Shown here: positions 12,701-25,575 of the stretch, piece after piece
Layout of the letters: every line of letters begins with the position of its first letter
Position numbering within the stretch: the first letter of the stretch is position 1
DNA from: Cyclaneusma minus
Taxonomy: Eukaryota; Ascomycota; Leotiomycetes; Marthamycetales; Marthamycetaceae
Direction of reading: 5' to 3'
Assembly: GCA_037179335.1 (NCBI GenBank)
Contig: JAKZHN010000007.1
Coordinates: 1,488,001-1,552,000, forward strand
Length of the DNA stretch: 64,000 nt
The notes under the pieces: generated by a model
Seen by the model: only the letters and a program-made list of their open reading frames with translations
The model's database searches: none
Told to the model about the DNA's origin: nothing
Made by a program: the position numbers and the translations under genes

Positions 12701-15700
12701 GCTTTCCTGCGGTGCGAGCCGCCAGCCCGAAAGGCAAACGAAGCGCGAAAGCGGCTTGATTGATCAGGAATTCATCATTGGATGCTAACAGCGAGAAGGC
12801 CGTCGAAATCAAGGCGACATTCGACGTTGCACGAGACTCGAGAAGGTCCTTGTCGCAAGACGAAGAAGCAACTTGCAAAGGGCGTCGAAGGCAAGTGTGC
12901 TTCGCATAACAACCTCATATAACAACCTCATATAACAGCAGGTCTTCATGGTTGGCACTCCAGCGCCCAGAGCCCCCACTAGGCCGTCGAAGCACCCGAC
13001 TTGACGCCATAGCATCACTCAATCTGACCTGCCACGTGCGCGATCTCAGACGACGCAGCAGAAAGGGGAGCCAGGCAGCGTGCCACTGTGCCTGACCGCT
13101 CTGGAGAGCACCAAGAGAGCCAAGATCGTTCTGGAGCCGGATGCGTGGTACCTGACTACCTGGCAAGCTGTGGTGCGGTACAACTTACAGTCGCTGCAAA
13201 GCCTATGCGCCATCGAATCCAGCTTTCAAGTTTCCTGTTTCTCTCCCCAGTCCCCATATTTCTTACACCGTACCTGGCGCTTCCCTCTGCGTGGCCCTGG
13301 GCCCGAGCTGTGGACATAAAGTGCCCGATCAAGCGGTCAGCATCATGGCCATTTCTCCGACTCTCCGCAATTCGCGGATGCGAGACGGTTGAACCAGACA
13401 ATGCCTTTGTGTGGTTCTGCTTCTTCGGCTCTGAAGATCTGGTGCCTCCTCGCAAATTAAAAGCTCGTAGGTAAGCCTTGTTTCTCGCAAGCTTGGTACG
13501 AAAGTGCCGTGTCTTGCTCCAAGTGCCCTCCCCCAAGCTTACTCTTACACTCCCCTAAGACCTGACTCTCGACTGTCTCGACCACAAGTTGGTCAACGCA
13601 GACAACAGCAAAGATTTGGAATGTCGTCACTCGTGCCGCTGCAGCCTCTGCCCGACCAATGATGCACGGCGAAATTATCGTCTGCGTCGAAATTCACTCT
13701 GTTCGTGCGACTTGGGCCCAGCTGATCTCAATCAGGGAATATGCCGTCTGCCACGCCGGTAGTGAGTGCGCTTGAACGCAGCACGCTGAGATCCGACGCT
13801 TCGACGCATTTTTTGCTTCCCTGCTGAGCCATGACTTCTGCTATAGTCGAGAAGGGGTCTGACGATGAGGCCTCGTATGGGTAAAATGAGGCAAGCTACA
13901 TAGCGCCTGGGTCGCGGGAGTGCGACATCCCGTTGGCTTGACGGCTCAGGTAGGTCACTTTTTGTGATTAAAGTTTCCCGACGGAATGGTGGAGCCATCT
14001 TCGTGTCTCATTTCATCTATCTCGTGTTAAAGGCGGGCCATAAGATTCTGAATTGCTAACTCGCTCACGACCAAGCCTAAGTTCCAACTCCTAGAGTAGT
14101 AGGCGAGCAGAAGATTCGCTGTTTCTGGATGTTTACTCTGCAGCTCGCTGCTTCATCTAGCATCTCAGTGGTTGCTGGAAATGACATCTCAATCCCCTTT
14201 ACCGCTATTGACCGTTCGAAATCTCATTGTGGAGGATTGCAAATTTCGGAAATCGGGATTGTCAACGTTGGGCTCGGCACATATTCTCCTCTCCCAAGCG
14301 CAAAGCTTCCATTGGGGTCTTCTAGAAGACGCCAGAGCAGCTGAGCCAAATTACGAAGCTACTTTCACAACGAGATGAAGCGGAGCGCCTTCTAGCATTC
14401 GTGACCTGGAAAACTAGAAGCTGGTTCGGGATTTGCAACGAGTAACCCTTCGCGCCTCTCCCGTGACCTAGGAGCAGCCCCTAACTACTCATTACCCGGG
14501 GGCCAGTAATGCTCGCAGCTGCAGGCAGCTCCTGCATCAGCTCCAAGCCCAAGTTCGTGATATCTCCTATTGTCACGTCTCGACTCTGCTACTCTTTGTA
14601 TTTCCACCCCCAATGCTTCTTTTCTCACATGTCATCATCAGCATCGCTTGGGCCTTTGCAGCTCCCATGACCACAAGACTCGCTATCTTGTCCCACCCAC
14701 GAATTCCAAAACCCCAACTCGCTCCCCGCAGTTGTCCTTGGCCTTCTGCTGAACGGAGTAGAGGAATGACAGACTGGAACGGGTTCGCTCTCACCCGTGC
14801 GAGCACGACAGCCAACGCTGCCACGGTACCGGATCTGTCCTCTCCCAGAGCTCTGCTGTCGCGACTCGTGAACCCGTCGATGAACCCGATGGTGAATTCT
14901 TCCACCGCCCGGGACCTCGCTCTTCTGCAGCGCAACGCAAAAGCACTGCAGGGTCGCTTTGACGTTCTCTTGCATCGGGATCGCTGGTGTATACGAGACG
15001 CGCAAGTTTAACAGGCCTTCCACTTTGCTCCTGATGTCACGAATGTGTAGCTCAGATGCTCACTATCCCCCTCCATTCGCAGTATTCAAAAATAGCATCA
15101 GCAACAGCATCTTCGTGCTTCGTGCCTGTGCATATACATTACATTATACATATCCTAGCCTGTAGGTACTACCTACACACACACTTTAGCTTTCCAGTAC
15201 ATGTACACACCTCATCCGCAGTTGCTGGCTGCCGTGCAACGTCTCACGACCGGTGGCTGTGTAGTCATGGCTCTCAGGCGCTTTACCAGAAAAATCCCAG
15301 CTTCTTGACAAATGTGAGCATTCACCGATTTTGGCAATGCTTGTTCTGGGCTTCAACCATTCAAAACGCATCGTTCTCAAAGACGAGCCACTTATCGACG
15401 GTGTAGCTTTGCTTTTTCTCATCCGAGCCATCCCCCCTTTCCTTCAGCCTTGGTTCAGGATCTCCAGAGAGCTAAGAGCTCGTATATGCGAACAATCCGC
15501 TGGAGTCTGCGGAGGTCGGCCGAAGACCGAAGGCTTGCTCTGGGGTCCACAATGTCATGACGTTTGTGGGGTTACTGGTTGGTACCGGCGGTTTCTTCCT
15601 TCTCCTGAGAGGCGTCATTTGTTCGACGTCGGCGTTTTTGTTCGCCCCTGACTGCTTCCTGCTACAACGCTACGGGCCTACCAGTCTACCAGCTTTCCTT

Positions 15701-17420
15701 AGAGTACCATTCCCTCGGGTCCGGTACTGGACCCGTTTCCGTTTTCGTTTTGGAGAGTCGGACGTCTGGCGATTTGGTGCGTAAAAACGAGAGAGCTGGC
15801 CATTATGGCGCCGCTATGCTGTCATGCTGGTATGCAGCGGACAGCCTTCGTTGTCGAATCACCTTTCTCCAGTTCTTGGGATATTATTCTATTTCTGGGT
15901 AAATCTACGTTGCGAATGCGAGGTCTTTTCATTTACAATTCGGTTGCCGCGAGGTGAGGCGTACCCTGGTTTCTTGGTGTGCCGTTCAAAAGGATGAGAT
16001 CCCTTTTGGTCGGTACGGGATGAGTACAACCGCTTTGAGCTGAGCAGCCATGAGCCTTTCCCTCCATTCGTTGCTCCTGGCTTTCTCAATTACCCAAACG
16101 AAACAGCCTAACGGGGCGGACGGCCGACTCGTGGATGCGGGTCGGGTTGAGCATGTGTTCCTTCGTCAGTCTCGTGCTTCGTGCCTTGCATGAAGAGTTG
16201 AATAGGATGATGATTGCTATTTTGAGATCTGTATCGGATTCTCTCTCGTCGGCCCATGAAGCACGCGCAGAGCCACTTCATCAGTCCATCTATGTACCGC
16301 TTCAGGGCTGAATCGGTACTGCAGTGGATCTAGTAGCTTCAGTTATCGTCATGAGCATCATGGACTTGAATATCATGCCGACGGGTGCGTGATGTAAGAG
16401 AATTCGTCTCACGCCTGCATTCTCTTCGGGGATCCGATGACAGTCGTTCGCCATTTACTGCTATTTTCGTACATTCATTTTTTAGGGCTTCTTCGCAGTT
16501 GAGACGAAGCCGAAGCCGAAGTCTTCCAAGTCTACGATGCAGCACACTTCTCGATTCTCCAGCTCCGGCACACTGCCCTAAGCGGCTCCCGGACCCTTTT
16601 ATCCTCCCGCCCCAACCCCTTTCTTTTTTTTCAAGTAGTCCGAGGGCTAGTGAGCTGTTGTGTACTTCAGGGTCAGTCGAACTGACTGCTTGATCGGTTA
16701 CGGGATGCTTCATCGAAGGATCATGACGCTACGATGCATGCAAAATGGACAAAGGCAAGACGGCGTCGCCGAAGCCACGTACACATCGATCTTGTACTTC
16801 AAGTGTTGATTATTGAGGCGAAGATTCCCAAGCGATTCCCCGAATGTGCGACATTCTTGGCCTCTTGGCGACAAACTCGAAACGCGGGGGGAGTCTAAAG
16901 GGGTGTGTGGAATACGAGGTCGAGGGCGGAGCTGGGCTTATGCTGGTGGGTTTGGTTGGCAATGGGAAGATTTGCGTGAAGAGATGGCGCAGGAGATGAT
17001 GCAAGAGGTGCTGCAAAAGCTGCGTGATGATGGTATGGAAGTGGCAGCTCGGCAGGAGAAAATCAGGGCAGGAAGCGTTCTTGACGTAGGTTCTTCAGGA
17101 GTATTTGGAATTGGGAGACTGACGATCCCTTGGTATCGTGAATTGATGGCTGGTTTGGCAGAAGAACGCTCTATGAGGTGCAGTTCTTGTCTATCTGTCT
17201 ACCAGGCATCTGTCTAAATTTTGAAGCTCCATCTAAGTGCCCGTGCAAGTGCAATGCATAACCCGTGGAAAGAAGAACCCCCCCCCCCCCCTTAACGCAC
17301 CTCTGACCTCTCTACGCAGCAAATGTGAAACTTTTTCCCCCTTTCAAACCCGCGCTTCCAGGGGATCCCCTTTTCCACCCCTTATCTCGCTTCCCCATCC
17401 TTTCCCAACCACCAAACCCC
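6778..17420. other. Gene desert of about 10.6 kb
   Basis: No coding region can be supported on either strand. Open frames reach at most about 175 codons (7836-8360), have no recognisable domain, and overlap comparable frames on the opposite strand, as expected of GC-rich random sequence. Minor features are a 14-bp direct repeat (ATAACAACCTCAT-like) at 12905-12938 and a C12 run near 17279-17290. The left part must contain the promoter and 5' UTR of the homeodomain gene. No tRNA, transposon ends or long internal repeats were seen. Unannotated non-coding transcripts or a gene with many small exons could have been missed. Confidence 0.5.
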
Positions 17421-18644
17421 TCAAACAACAAGCGCATCTCTAATCTCCACAACCACCTTGCCCCCTTCTTCCTTCACAAACTTCACACTCCCCAAATCCC
17501 TCACCACCCAATCCGCACCCGCCTCCACCACCTGCTCCACCGTATGCGTCGTCACCACCGCCACCACCCTACACCCCGCCTTCTTCCCCGCCACAATCCC
17601 CGCCGGACTATCTTCCAGCACCAGCACTTCACCCTCCTTAGCATTTTTCAATCCCAACTTCTCCTTACCCATCAAATAGCAAGTAGGATCTGGCTTTCCC
17701 TGCGGCACGTCTTCGGCTACTACGAGTACCGCGGGCTGGGGCAGTTGTAGGACTTTGAGCCAGCCGGAAACGAGGGGCGTGGTGCCGGAGGTTACGATTG
17801 CCCATTTGGGGGAGGTGGAGGTGGAGGAGGAGGCGAGGGCGTCGAGGGAGCTGATGAGGGGGCGCGCGCCGGGGAGCTCTTTGGCGCTGGAGGAGTAGTG
17901 GAGGGGGAGAAGACCTTCCATGTGCTTTACGTAGTCCCAGGTGGCTTTTTCCGGGGAGAGGATGGCGAGGACGTCGATGGAGCGGCGGCCGTGGGAGGTT
18001 GCTAGGATCGTGGCGGGGTCGACTGGAGGGAAGGGGGTGTTAGTTGGTGGGTACCCTTGGGTAGTGCGTTTTGTGACTTGATGACTTGAAGGCTTGACCT
18101 GAAGACTCGACTTGAAAACTTAACCTGAAGACTCGACTTTTTAAAACTGGAGTCACTTGACTCTTGAAAGTTGACTCTAAGACCTGACTTGAAGCCCCGA
18201 CTTGAAGACCTCACTTGAAGAGTGGAAAGTTGGCATAAAATGGGAGGCTTCGGGGTTGTGATATGTGGATGTGGCTTTGGAAAAGGATAGAAATTGCAAA
18301 GTCTTTCTGAGAAGTTTGGGAAGCCATACCGCCGAGCTCTTCTCCGATGGCGTGCCAGTGCTTGATGACGGCGGGAGTGGAGTCGATGATGGTGCCGTCC
18401 ATGTCAAACTGAGGTACTGTTAGTTCAGGCCCTTGGCTCTTTTCGGAAATGTATCTGTATTCTGTAATGAGAGTTGAGAGTTTCATATTGAAAGCAAAGT
18501 GATCCTGGACTCTCGGCTAGAGTCTAAACCGAGATAGCTTTAACATAGGACCTCACTTACTAGAAGAGCGGCGAAAGTGTGGGTGGTGGGAGGAGAGGTG
18601 AAGGAGTGAGTGGGAGTTGCGGAACCCATTGTTGCGGAACCCAT
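17421..18644 (-). CDS. HAD-family sugar/glycerol phosphatase (GPP/DOG-like)
   Basis: Predicted soluble phosphatase that dephosphorylates small phosphoesters such as glycerol-3-phosphate or 2-deoxyglucose-6-phosphate. Exons are 18644-18561, 18408-18330 and 18022-17421; phases agree and the product is about 254 aa. HAD motif I is FDMDGTIID, created exactly at the first splice junction (AALL-FDMDGT). Motif II is VTSGTTP, the motif III Lys lies in QGKPDPTCY, and motif IV is VLEDSPAGI. This arrangement is HAD subfamily IA, the GPP1/DOG2 type; the exact substrate cannot be read from sequence. The start codon sits inside a 15-bp tandem duplication, so two in-frame ATGs (18644 and 18629) encode MGSATMGSAT. 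Intron 2 is unusually long (307 bp) and filled with degenerate repeats. Confidence 0.88.
18023..18329 (-). repeat. Repeat-filled intron of the HAD phosphatase
   Basis: This 307-bp intron contains at least seven imperfect copies of a 12-16 bp unit. On the plus strand the copies look like GACTTGAAGACC, seen between about 18075 and 18225. Neighbouring introns are 50-150 bp and lack such repeats. Donor GTATGG and acceptor CTCCAG restore the frame ELG-VDPATI. Confidence 0.7.
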
Positions 18645-19343
18645 TGTTGCGGTTTGCGGAGTCTCCGAGAAGATGTTAAAGGGTATGTGTTAACTGAACG
18701 ATGATGGTTGAATTTGAGGCAGCGGAGGCGGAGCTGCTTCCGGATTTATGGAGTCAAGGGTCTTTCTCCGCCGTGGTGGAGCTCACTGTCGAGATTCAGC
18801 GGAGTTATGGAGTTATCTGTCTTTTTCTGTCGTGCGCTATTGTGGAGCTAAGATCACTACGAACACGCTGGATGTTGCATGTGTCGAGGTCTGTGGGAGG
18901 AGTCGGAAAAGCTGCCTTTCTCAGTCGCGTCCCACCAGAATGGAAGGTTAGTCGAGCTAAGAGCATGTGACTGGCAATTGGACATGTTGATTGGAGGAGC
19001 GTCCTCGCGTCGAATGTCTCGCTTAGTGGCTTTTTATTAAACTCAAATTATACAACGCTTTTTCTACCTATAATATAAAAATGTCCATAACATAATGCTA
19101 GCCGGTTTCTAATAAGTATTTATCATCACAATAGGAGCATATAGTCAATGCATGTTTGTTTCGCTTAGTAATGGTGGTCGCCAATTAATGACCCATACCG
19201 TGTCTAGCTCCCATCGCGTCTCAACCGCGTCCGAGGGGCAGTCGCGATCATCATCAAACTCCGTTTGTCGGACCAACAACATCAACTTATTCTATTTTAT
19301 CGTACCATGACTGCCTAAGGTGAAGGCGTCATTCCGTCCAGCA
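18645..19343. other. Divergent promoter region, HAD phosphatase and DNA2
   Basis: This 0.7-kb stretch separates two divergently transcribed genes and should hold both promoters. Around 19020-19170 the DNA becomes notably AT-rich compared with its surroundings. No gene is seen. Confidence 0.55.
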
Positions 19344-22300
19344 ATGCCTCTGCAGAAGTCGTTCTCCGACCAGTCCCACTCCACCCGAGTAATTATTCAC
19401 CACCTGCATTGATACGAATGCCCTCGATTGACCTTTGTTGTTAGCAGTCGGGGCGCCATTGGCGGTCGAATAAAAGCTATTCTGCCTCAGCACAGCCGCT
19501 GGACGCGCAGGCGCCGAAGCCCACGAAAGACGGCCTTCCAACCACCATATCAGCGGCTACAAAAGACAAATTGAGCGCTTTCGCCTTCGGCTCGAAGCCA
19601 GCCATAACAACCTCAACCATGGTTGAGGACAAGGAGAACCTCGGGTCGACCAAAGACCCTCGACAGGCATCGCGTCAAGCATCCCAAAATCGCAAACGCG
19701 CGTCCAAATCCTCATCGCAGCAATCCCGCAGCCCAAGGTCAAGCCAGAATATACCCAAGACACCGGCAGCACGACTGGCACTGCCCGACCTGATTAGCAT
19801 GGTCGACGTGCGCGAAGAACAGGAAGAGGACGACACTATGTCTCCCGATGGCAAAGTTCTCTGGGACCACGAACAAAATGCCTACAGCTTCTCCGTCGCA
19901 GCGAACAGTGACACGAGACGCGGCAAGCGCAAGCGCAAGAGACCACGAACCTCATCACCGGCCTCTTCTCCCAACAAAGAGTCCTTCAACCTGAAGCGCA
20001 TGAGCCAAACCCTCAAAACGCCGCAAGCACCTGCCAACTTCGAGCCATGGGACAGATACTCCCTCAATGCAGACAAGCCGGATGCGGAGGGCCACATGCC
20101 AGCGCTGGAAAGGATCATGAACACCTCATCTCCGCAAGCCAATAGCGGCGGACACTCGGGACGTATGCTGAAGAAGTCGGTGAGCTGTGGTATGGAGTGG
20201 CCGTCGAAGAGGAGAAAGCTCGGCGATGCTTCTACTTCGGCGGGAAGCTTGTTCTCAGGGCCTAATGCTGGTCGGTCGAAGTCACATCTGTCTGTCGTCA
20301 GTGAGATATTGGAGAAGGCGTCAGAAAGCAAAGCAGAATCTTCGAGGAAATCCCCTAGGCAAGCACACTCGAGCTCGCTGCCCAATCAGGGGCCGAGTGC
20401 TGATAGGGCGCTTGAGAATAGTTCTCCACTACGGCACCTGTCAAAACCTGCACCATTTATCATACTCGACGAAGAGCCGGAAGAGGAGGACGTTGTTATG
20501 CAGGAAGTAGGGGTGGTCAAGCCCGCGAAAGCTGAAACCAACATTCCAACTGCCGAGTCGTCGGATTATGGAGACTTTGACGATGATGACCTGGATGAAG
20601 GATTGCTGGCCGTGGAAAAGGCGGAAACACAAGCCAGCCAGGCCAGCCCCACAGGGAGAATTCCTCAAGCATCTGTTACAGTACCTCCGGTTCCAGCACG
20701 GAATACTGGAGAGACAGTGGCGAAGCAAGAAACCCGGGTGGAGGACAACCAGAACCGTACATCACGGTCACCTAGCACTGCGAAGGAGTCTGATGACGAA
20801 TTTGGCGATTTCGATGACGATTTGGTCGATCTTGCAGACATCGCTGCGAAGTATGATGATAATACACGACAAGAGAAGTCTGCTGCTGGTCCTATAAGCT
20901 TTGAAGGGGCTGGGGCCAAGACACCAGAGGTTGCGGATACCAAGAACGGGATTTTGAAGGCAGAGGAGGCTGACGATGAGTTTGGCGATGATTTCGGCGA
21001 CGATTTTGATTTTGATGCAGCAGAAGCTGCCGCAACACAGTCTGCGCAGCAGTCAGCTGGCAGTATCCCTCCTGTACGTTCCATGTCGTAGCATATATAA
21101 GGAATCACGGTCGCTGAGATGGTATATAGTCTAGTCAAAAAGCCCGAACCATTCAACGGTACCTTGTCACCAATGTGCTTGAAACCAAGTACGAAGATGA
21201 CAAGGGAAAACCACGTCCACAGAAGGTCTGTTCTGTACCCAGCCCATGTGACCCAATCCAAGCTAATACTCGTAAAGATACTGCTCGTTGAAGTAGAGAA
21301 CAACAAGAAAGCCAAGACTGTATATCTGAGGGATGCTTGGTTCGATACTCCTGTCAACGAAAAGGCATACATCCACATCATCGGGCAGTTCAACAACAAC
21401 CAATGCATCATCGACGATCTTCAAAATATGATAATTCTCCACCCAGACCACCTCATCTCTTCGACAGTAGTCGCGGACTCCTTCAGCTGTACCCGCCGAG
21501 CCGTTCTTCAGGACCGTGTCAAGGCCACCAGTGATAAGAGCAAACCCCTTGTCTATGGAACCATACTCCACGAGTTATTCCAAGCCGCCATGATTGCAAA
21601 CCGCTGGGACACTACTTGGTTGAGTGCGCAAATCGAGACAATCGCCATACAGCATCTCGAGGATTTGTATGCTATCAGAATCCCGATCATCGAGGCTGTG
21701 AAGGAACTCATGTCCAAACTGAGCGAGCTGCAATCATGGGCTGAGCTCTTTGTTTCCTCAAAACCTAAGCGCGATGCTACCGTTAAAGCTCCGAATGGAG
21801 GCAAGGCAACTATGTGCGTCAGCAAGTTACTCGATGTTGAGGAACATGTGTGGTCGCCGATGTATGGTCTCAAGGGTAACATCGATGCTACCGTACAAGT
21901 CACGATGAAAGATGGAAAGGAGGAGCGTACTCTTACTGTTCCATTCGAAGTCAAGACTGGCAAAAATCAGAACGCCGCACACCGAGCTCAGACTGCATTG
22001 TACAATCTGCTCTTGTCCGATCGGTACGATATTGACATTGCGTATGGCATTCTCTACTACATGGAAACGTCAGAGACGATTCGGATTCCAGCCATACGCC
22101 ACGAGCTTCGACATATGGTTATGCAGCGCAACGAGCTCGCATGTTTCGTACGCGAAAGAGACAATCATCTGCCCGAGATGGCGAAGAAGGAACCCGTTTG
22201 CAAGAACTGCTATGCCAAAACACCATGCTTCATCTATCACAAGCTTGTGGATGATGGTGACGCTATGACCAGTGGGGTAGGCAAGAAGTTCGACGAAGTA

Positions 22301-24580
22301 GTCCAGCACCTGACGCCTACGCACAAGGAATTCTTCATCAAGTGGGACAACCTTCTGACCAAAGAAGAAAAGGAAAGCTTGAAATTCAGACGAGAACTGT
22401 GGACTATGCTGAGTTCGGAGCGAGAGAAACTCGGAAGATGCTTTGCGAATGTCGTTATCAAGGAAGGTTCTGCTTATGAAGATATCAAGAACCCAAAGAT
22501 CAACAGGTTCAAGTACGTCTTGATCAAGCAGAACGCAGCTTCGGGATTTTCTTTCCTGGAATCACAGATCATCATTGGCGAACCAATTGTCATTTCGGAC
22601 GAGAAGGGGCATTTTGCCTTGGCGAATGGCTATGTCACAAACGTGAGGAAGAAGGAGATCACCGTTGAGGTTGACCGGAGACTACACAACGCTCGTATCA
22701 GACAACCCGGCTTCGACGAAGTAGACAATCAAGTCTTCGCCAGCATCATGGAGGTAGCGCCGGAAGGATGCACGCAACAGCAGATGGAAGGCAAAATTTC
22801 CAGCGAGCCTATCCTCTACCGACTCGACAAAGATGAATTCAGCAATGGTATGGCCACAGTCCGCAACAACCTGATCCAAGTAATGGCTGAAGGACCTTTT
22901 GGATCCCGTGAGATCCGAAACTTGGTGGTCGATCTGGTTGCGCCCAGGTTCAAGATGCAGGCATCGTCATACCAGCTGAAGAAGGGCGAAAGTATCAATA
23001 TTGATCAGCGCCGCGCGATCGAAAAGGTTCTCAGCGCCCAAGACTACGCTCTCGTCTTGGGAATGCCCGGAACTGGTAAAACAACCACCATCGCACACAT
23101 CATTCGAGCCCTAGTGCTGCAAGGCAAGAGCGTGCTCCTCACCTCCTACACCCACACTGCCGTCGACAACATCCTCTTAAAACTCAAAGACGACGCCATC
23201 CCTACGCTTAGATTAGGCGCACCAGCGAAGATCCACCCCAAAGTGCAGAAGTTTGCGAAAATGGCTGCTACACCCAAAGAGTCTTTTGAAGAGCTGCACG
23301 AGAGCTGGCACGACTCACCTATTGTCGCCACGACCTGTCTCGGCATCAACCACGGGATCTTTAACGAGCGCATCTTCGACTACTGCATCGTCGACGAAGC
23401 CTCTCAAATCACGTTACCCGTCTGCCTCGGCCCCATCCGCATGGCACGCACTTTCATTCTCGTCGGTGACCACAACCAACTGCCCCCCTTAGTACAAAAC
23501 GAAGAAGCCCGCACGGGCGGCCTCGACATCTCACTCTTTAAGTACCTGTCCGATAAACATCCCGAATCCGTAGTGAACCTCGAACACCAGTACCGCATGT
23601 GCGAAGAAGTCATGACGCTCTCCAACAACCTAATCTACAACGGCCGGCTCAAATGCGGCACCGAAGCAGTCGCCAATCGCAGCATCCACATCCCAGACAT
23701 GAGCGGCCTTTCTCTACACCACCACACGCCCTCTTCGCTCGCGCGCTGTAACTCCAAAGATATCTGTCTCGGCGGCACCAAACCGCACAATTGTTGGCTC
23801 CGCGACCTGCTGCATCCTCAGACGAAAGTGCGATTTGTCAATACGGACACGCTGCTGCCGGCGTCAAGGGAAGAGGCAAAGGGGAATCGCATTGTGAATC
23901 CCACGGAGGCACAAGTCGTGGTTCAGCTGGTGGAGGCGCTGCTGAGTGTGGGTGTGCCGGCGGATAGTATTGGTGTTATGACGCACTATCGATCGCAGCT
24001 CGCTTTGTTGAAACACGGGCTGAGAGGCAGGACGGAGGTTGAAATGCATACTGCAGATCGCTTTCAGGGCAGGGATAAGGAGGTCGTGGTGCTGAGTTTG
24101 GTGCGAAGTAATGAGGCAGGTAGCATTGGCGAGTTGTTGAGGGATTGGCGACGTATTAACGTGGCGTTCACAAGAGCGAAGACGAAGTTGATTGTGGTGG
24201 GGAGTCAGAGTACGTTGAAGGGCAGTATGAGCAAGCAAGATGGTGGTGTGGGATGTGGCAATGAGGAGATGGTTGCACGCTTTGTGGGACTGATGGAGGT
24301 GAAGGGGTGGATTTACGATTTGCCGAAGGGTGCGTTGGAGATGCATATCTTTGAGGATGTGTCGACGCAGGTTAATCCATCGGCAAGCGTGGGGAGTCAG
24401 AAGAGACCGCATCAGTGGAAGGAGATTGGGGCGGAAAAGAAGGAGGCTGTGAAGAGGGCTAGGGGGATGGGCCAGGAAAATACAATGAGGCAGGCACCGA
24501 AGAGGGCGCAGGCGGGACCGAGGGCGGTGTTGAATAATAGGCCGGTGTTGAAGGATATCTATAATGACTTGGTCGGATAG
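19344..24580 (+). CDS. DNA2: Dna2 replication helicase/nuclease
   Basis: Dna2 is the ATP-dependent helicase and endonuclease that trims long Okazaki flaps and resects double-strand-break ends in the nucleus. Four exons fit: 19344-19388, 19448-21073, 21130-21225 and 21278-24580, introns 59, 56 and 52 bp, all phase 0, total about 1689 aa. Exon 1 plus exon 2 gives the fungal Dna2-type N terminus (MPLQKSFSDQ, then WRSNKSYS). Residues ~16-557 are disordered and acidic with repeated DEFGDDF-like motifs. The nuclease core has the Fe-S cysteines near C660, C897, C900 and C906, the metal ligand in GLKGNIDA and the FEVKTGK catalytic strand near 812-817. The SF1 helicase carries Walker A GMPGTGKT near 1184, Walker B VDEAS near 1294, then QYRM and TADRFQGRDKEVV. 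Without the two internal splices the frame shifts through KARTIQRYLVTNV, which supports them. Confidence 0.95.
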
Positions 24581-25362
24581 GGGGCGGGTGGGAAGCGATG
24601 GAGTCGGTTGGGTACAGTGTTTTTGTATGAGATAGGACTTTGAATATCGGTAGGCTTGTATAGGCTAGCCGCTAGCGAATTATGATTGTCATGAAGTTGT
24701 GGATGTCCATCGAGTCATATGGTGCTGTTCAGTGTCCTCGGGCTTTTCGCTCTGAAGCATCCTTGGGCCCCCTAGCGGTAAGGGGACCCCAACAGCTGGG
24801 GTGACTTCAGGGAATCTCTTTTGCTCTTTTTTTTACCTCTTCTTTTTTGGTTAGCTGGCTGATGGGGAGTTGTGGGTGTGGTGTTTGGAGGAAGTCCGCA
24901 TACATGCCGGCCGTGACTGAATGACTTCGTTTGATCGCACAAGGTCGAGGCTCTTTACTGATTCGTCAACGCTTCACTGCCTATAACTTGATTTTTGATG
25001 AAGACTGAAACAGAAGGGGCACTAGGGAAAGGCGGTATGGGTTTGTGATTCAGCCCGCCAAGTCCAACTGGTGCTGCGATGCAGCGATTCGCATCATTCA
25101 TATCACCACCGAATGATTCTGTCCGCCCAGGATTCCAGCTCCACTACCTACTATTTAAGAAACCCAAATTTCTGTCCAGATCTCACGATTCCTCTTTCCC
25201 AAAGATTCCTTAAAAAAGTCCCGACTCCGAAACCCCAACTCAACGTCTTCCCCTCCAACCGTCCACGGATCAACAACTAAGAACTAAGCAACGCCTCCCA
25301 CACAAACATCAGGATCCAACGACAGAAACCTGTCAAGAAACATACCCAGAACAAGAGAAACC
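24581..25362. other. Intergenic region after DNA2
   Basis: This holds the DNA2 3' UTR and the promoter of the small Cys-rich gene at 25363. T-runs occur at 24821-24850. No other coding potential is seen. Confidence 0.5.
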
Positions 25363-25575
25363 ATGTGTTCACTTCGCGAAACCAAGCACTCAAAGTGTGG
25401 ACACATCTCCCAGGCGCCGTGGAAGCAGTGCGCTTCCAGGAAGGCGACGGACTTAGCTGGTCGTTGTACGCAGTGGAGTGAGAGTGGAGTGACGGTTGAT
25501 GACTACTGCAAGAGCTGCTTTGCGAATAAGATTGCGGACTCGAAGAAGAATCCGTATTGGTCGGATGAGGAATGA
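25363..25575 (+). CDS. Small cysteine-rich protein, copy 1
   Basis: Single-exon 70-aa protein with no signal peptide or membrane segment, so probably intracellular. Cysteines sit at positions 2, 12, 23, 35, 49 and 52, with the motifs CGH near 12, a PW pair just before the third Cys, and CxxC near the end. The spacing suggests a small metal-binding fold. The ATG is preceded by GAAACC, a good fungal start context. It aligns Cys for Cys with the protein at 28700-28984. Short proteins beginning MC with a CGH/PWxxC pattern recur in ascomycete genomes, from memory, but no function is known to me. Confidence 0.65.
   Translation: MCSLRETKHSKCGHISQAPWKQCASRKATDLAGRCTQWSESGVTVDDYCKSCFANKIADSKKNPYWSDEE

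Noticed and set aside
16813..17217. 134-codon frame with a charged helix (EEMAQEMMQEVLQKL)
   Set aside because: The frame opens at TTG, the first ATG is internal, and no upstream exon was found; not strong enough to call.
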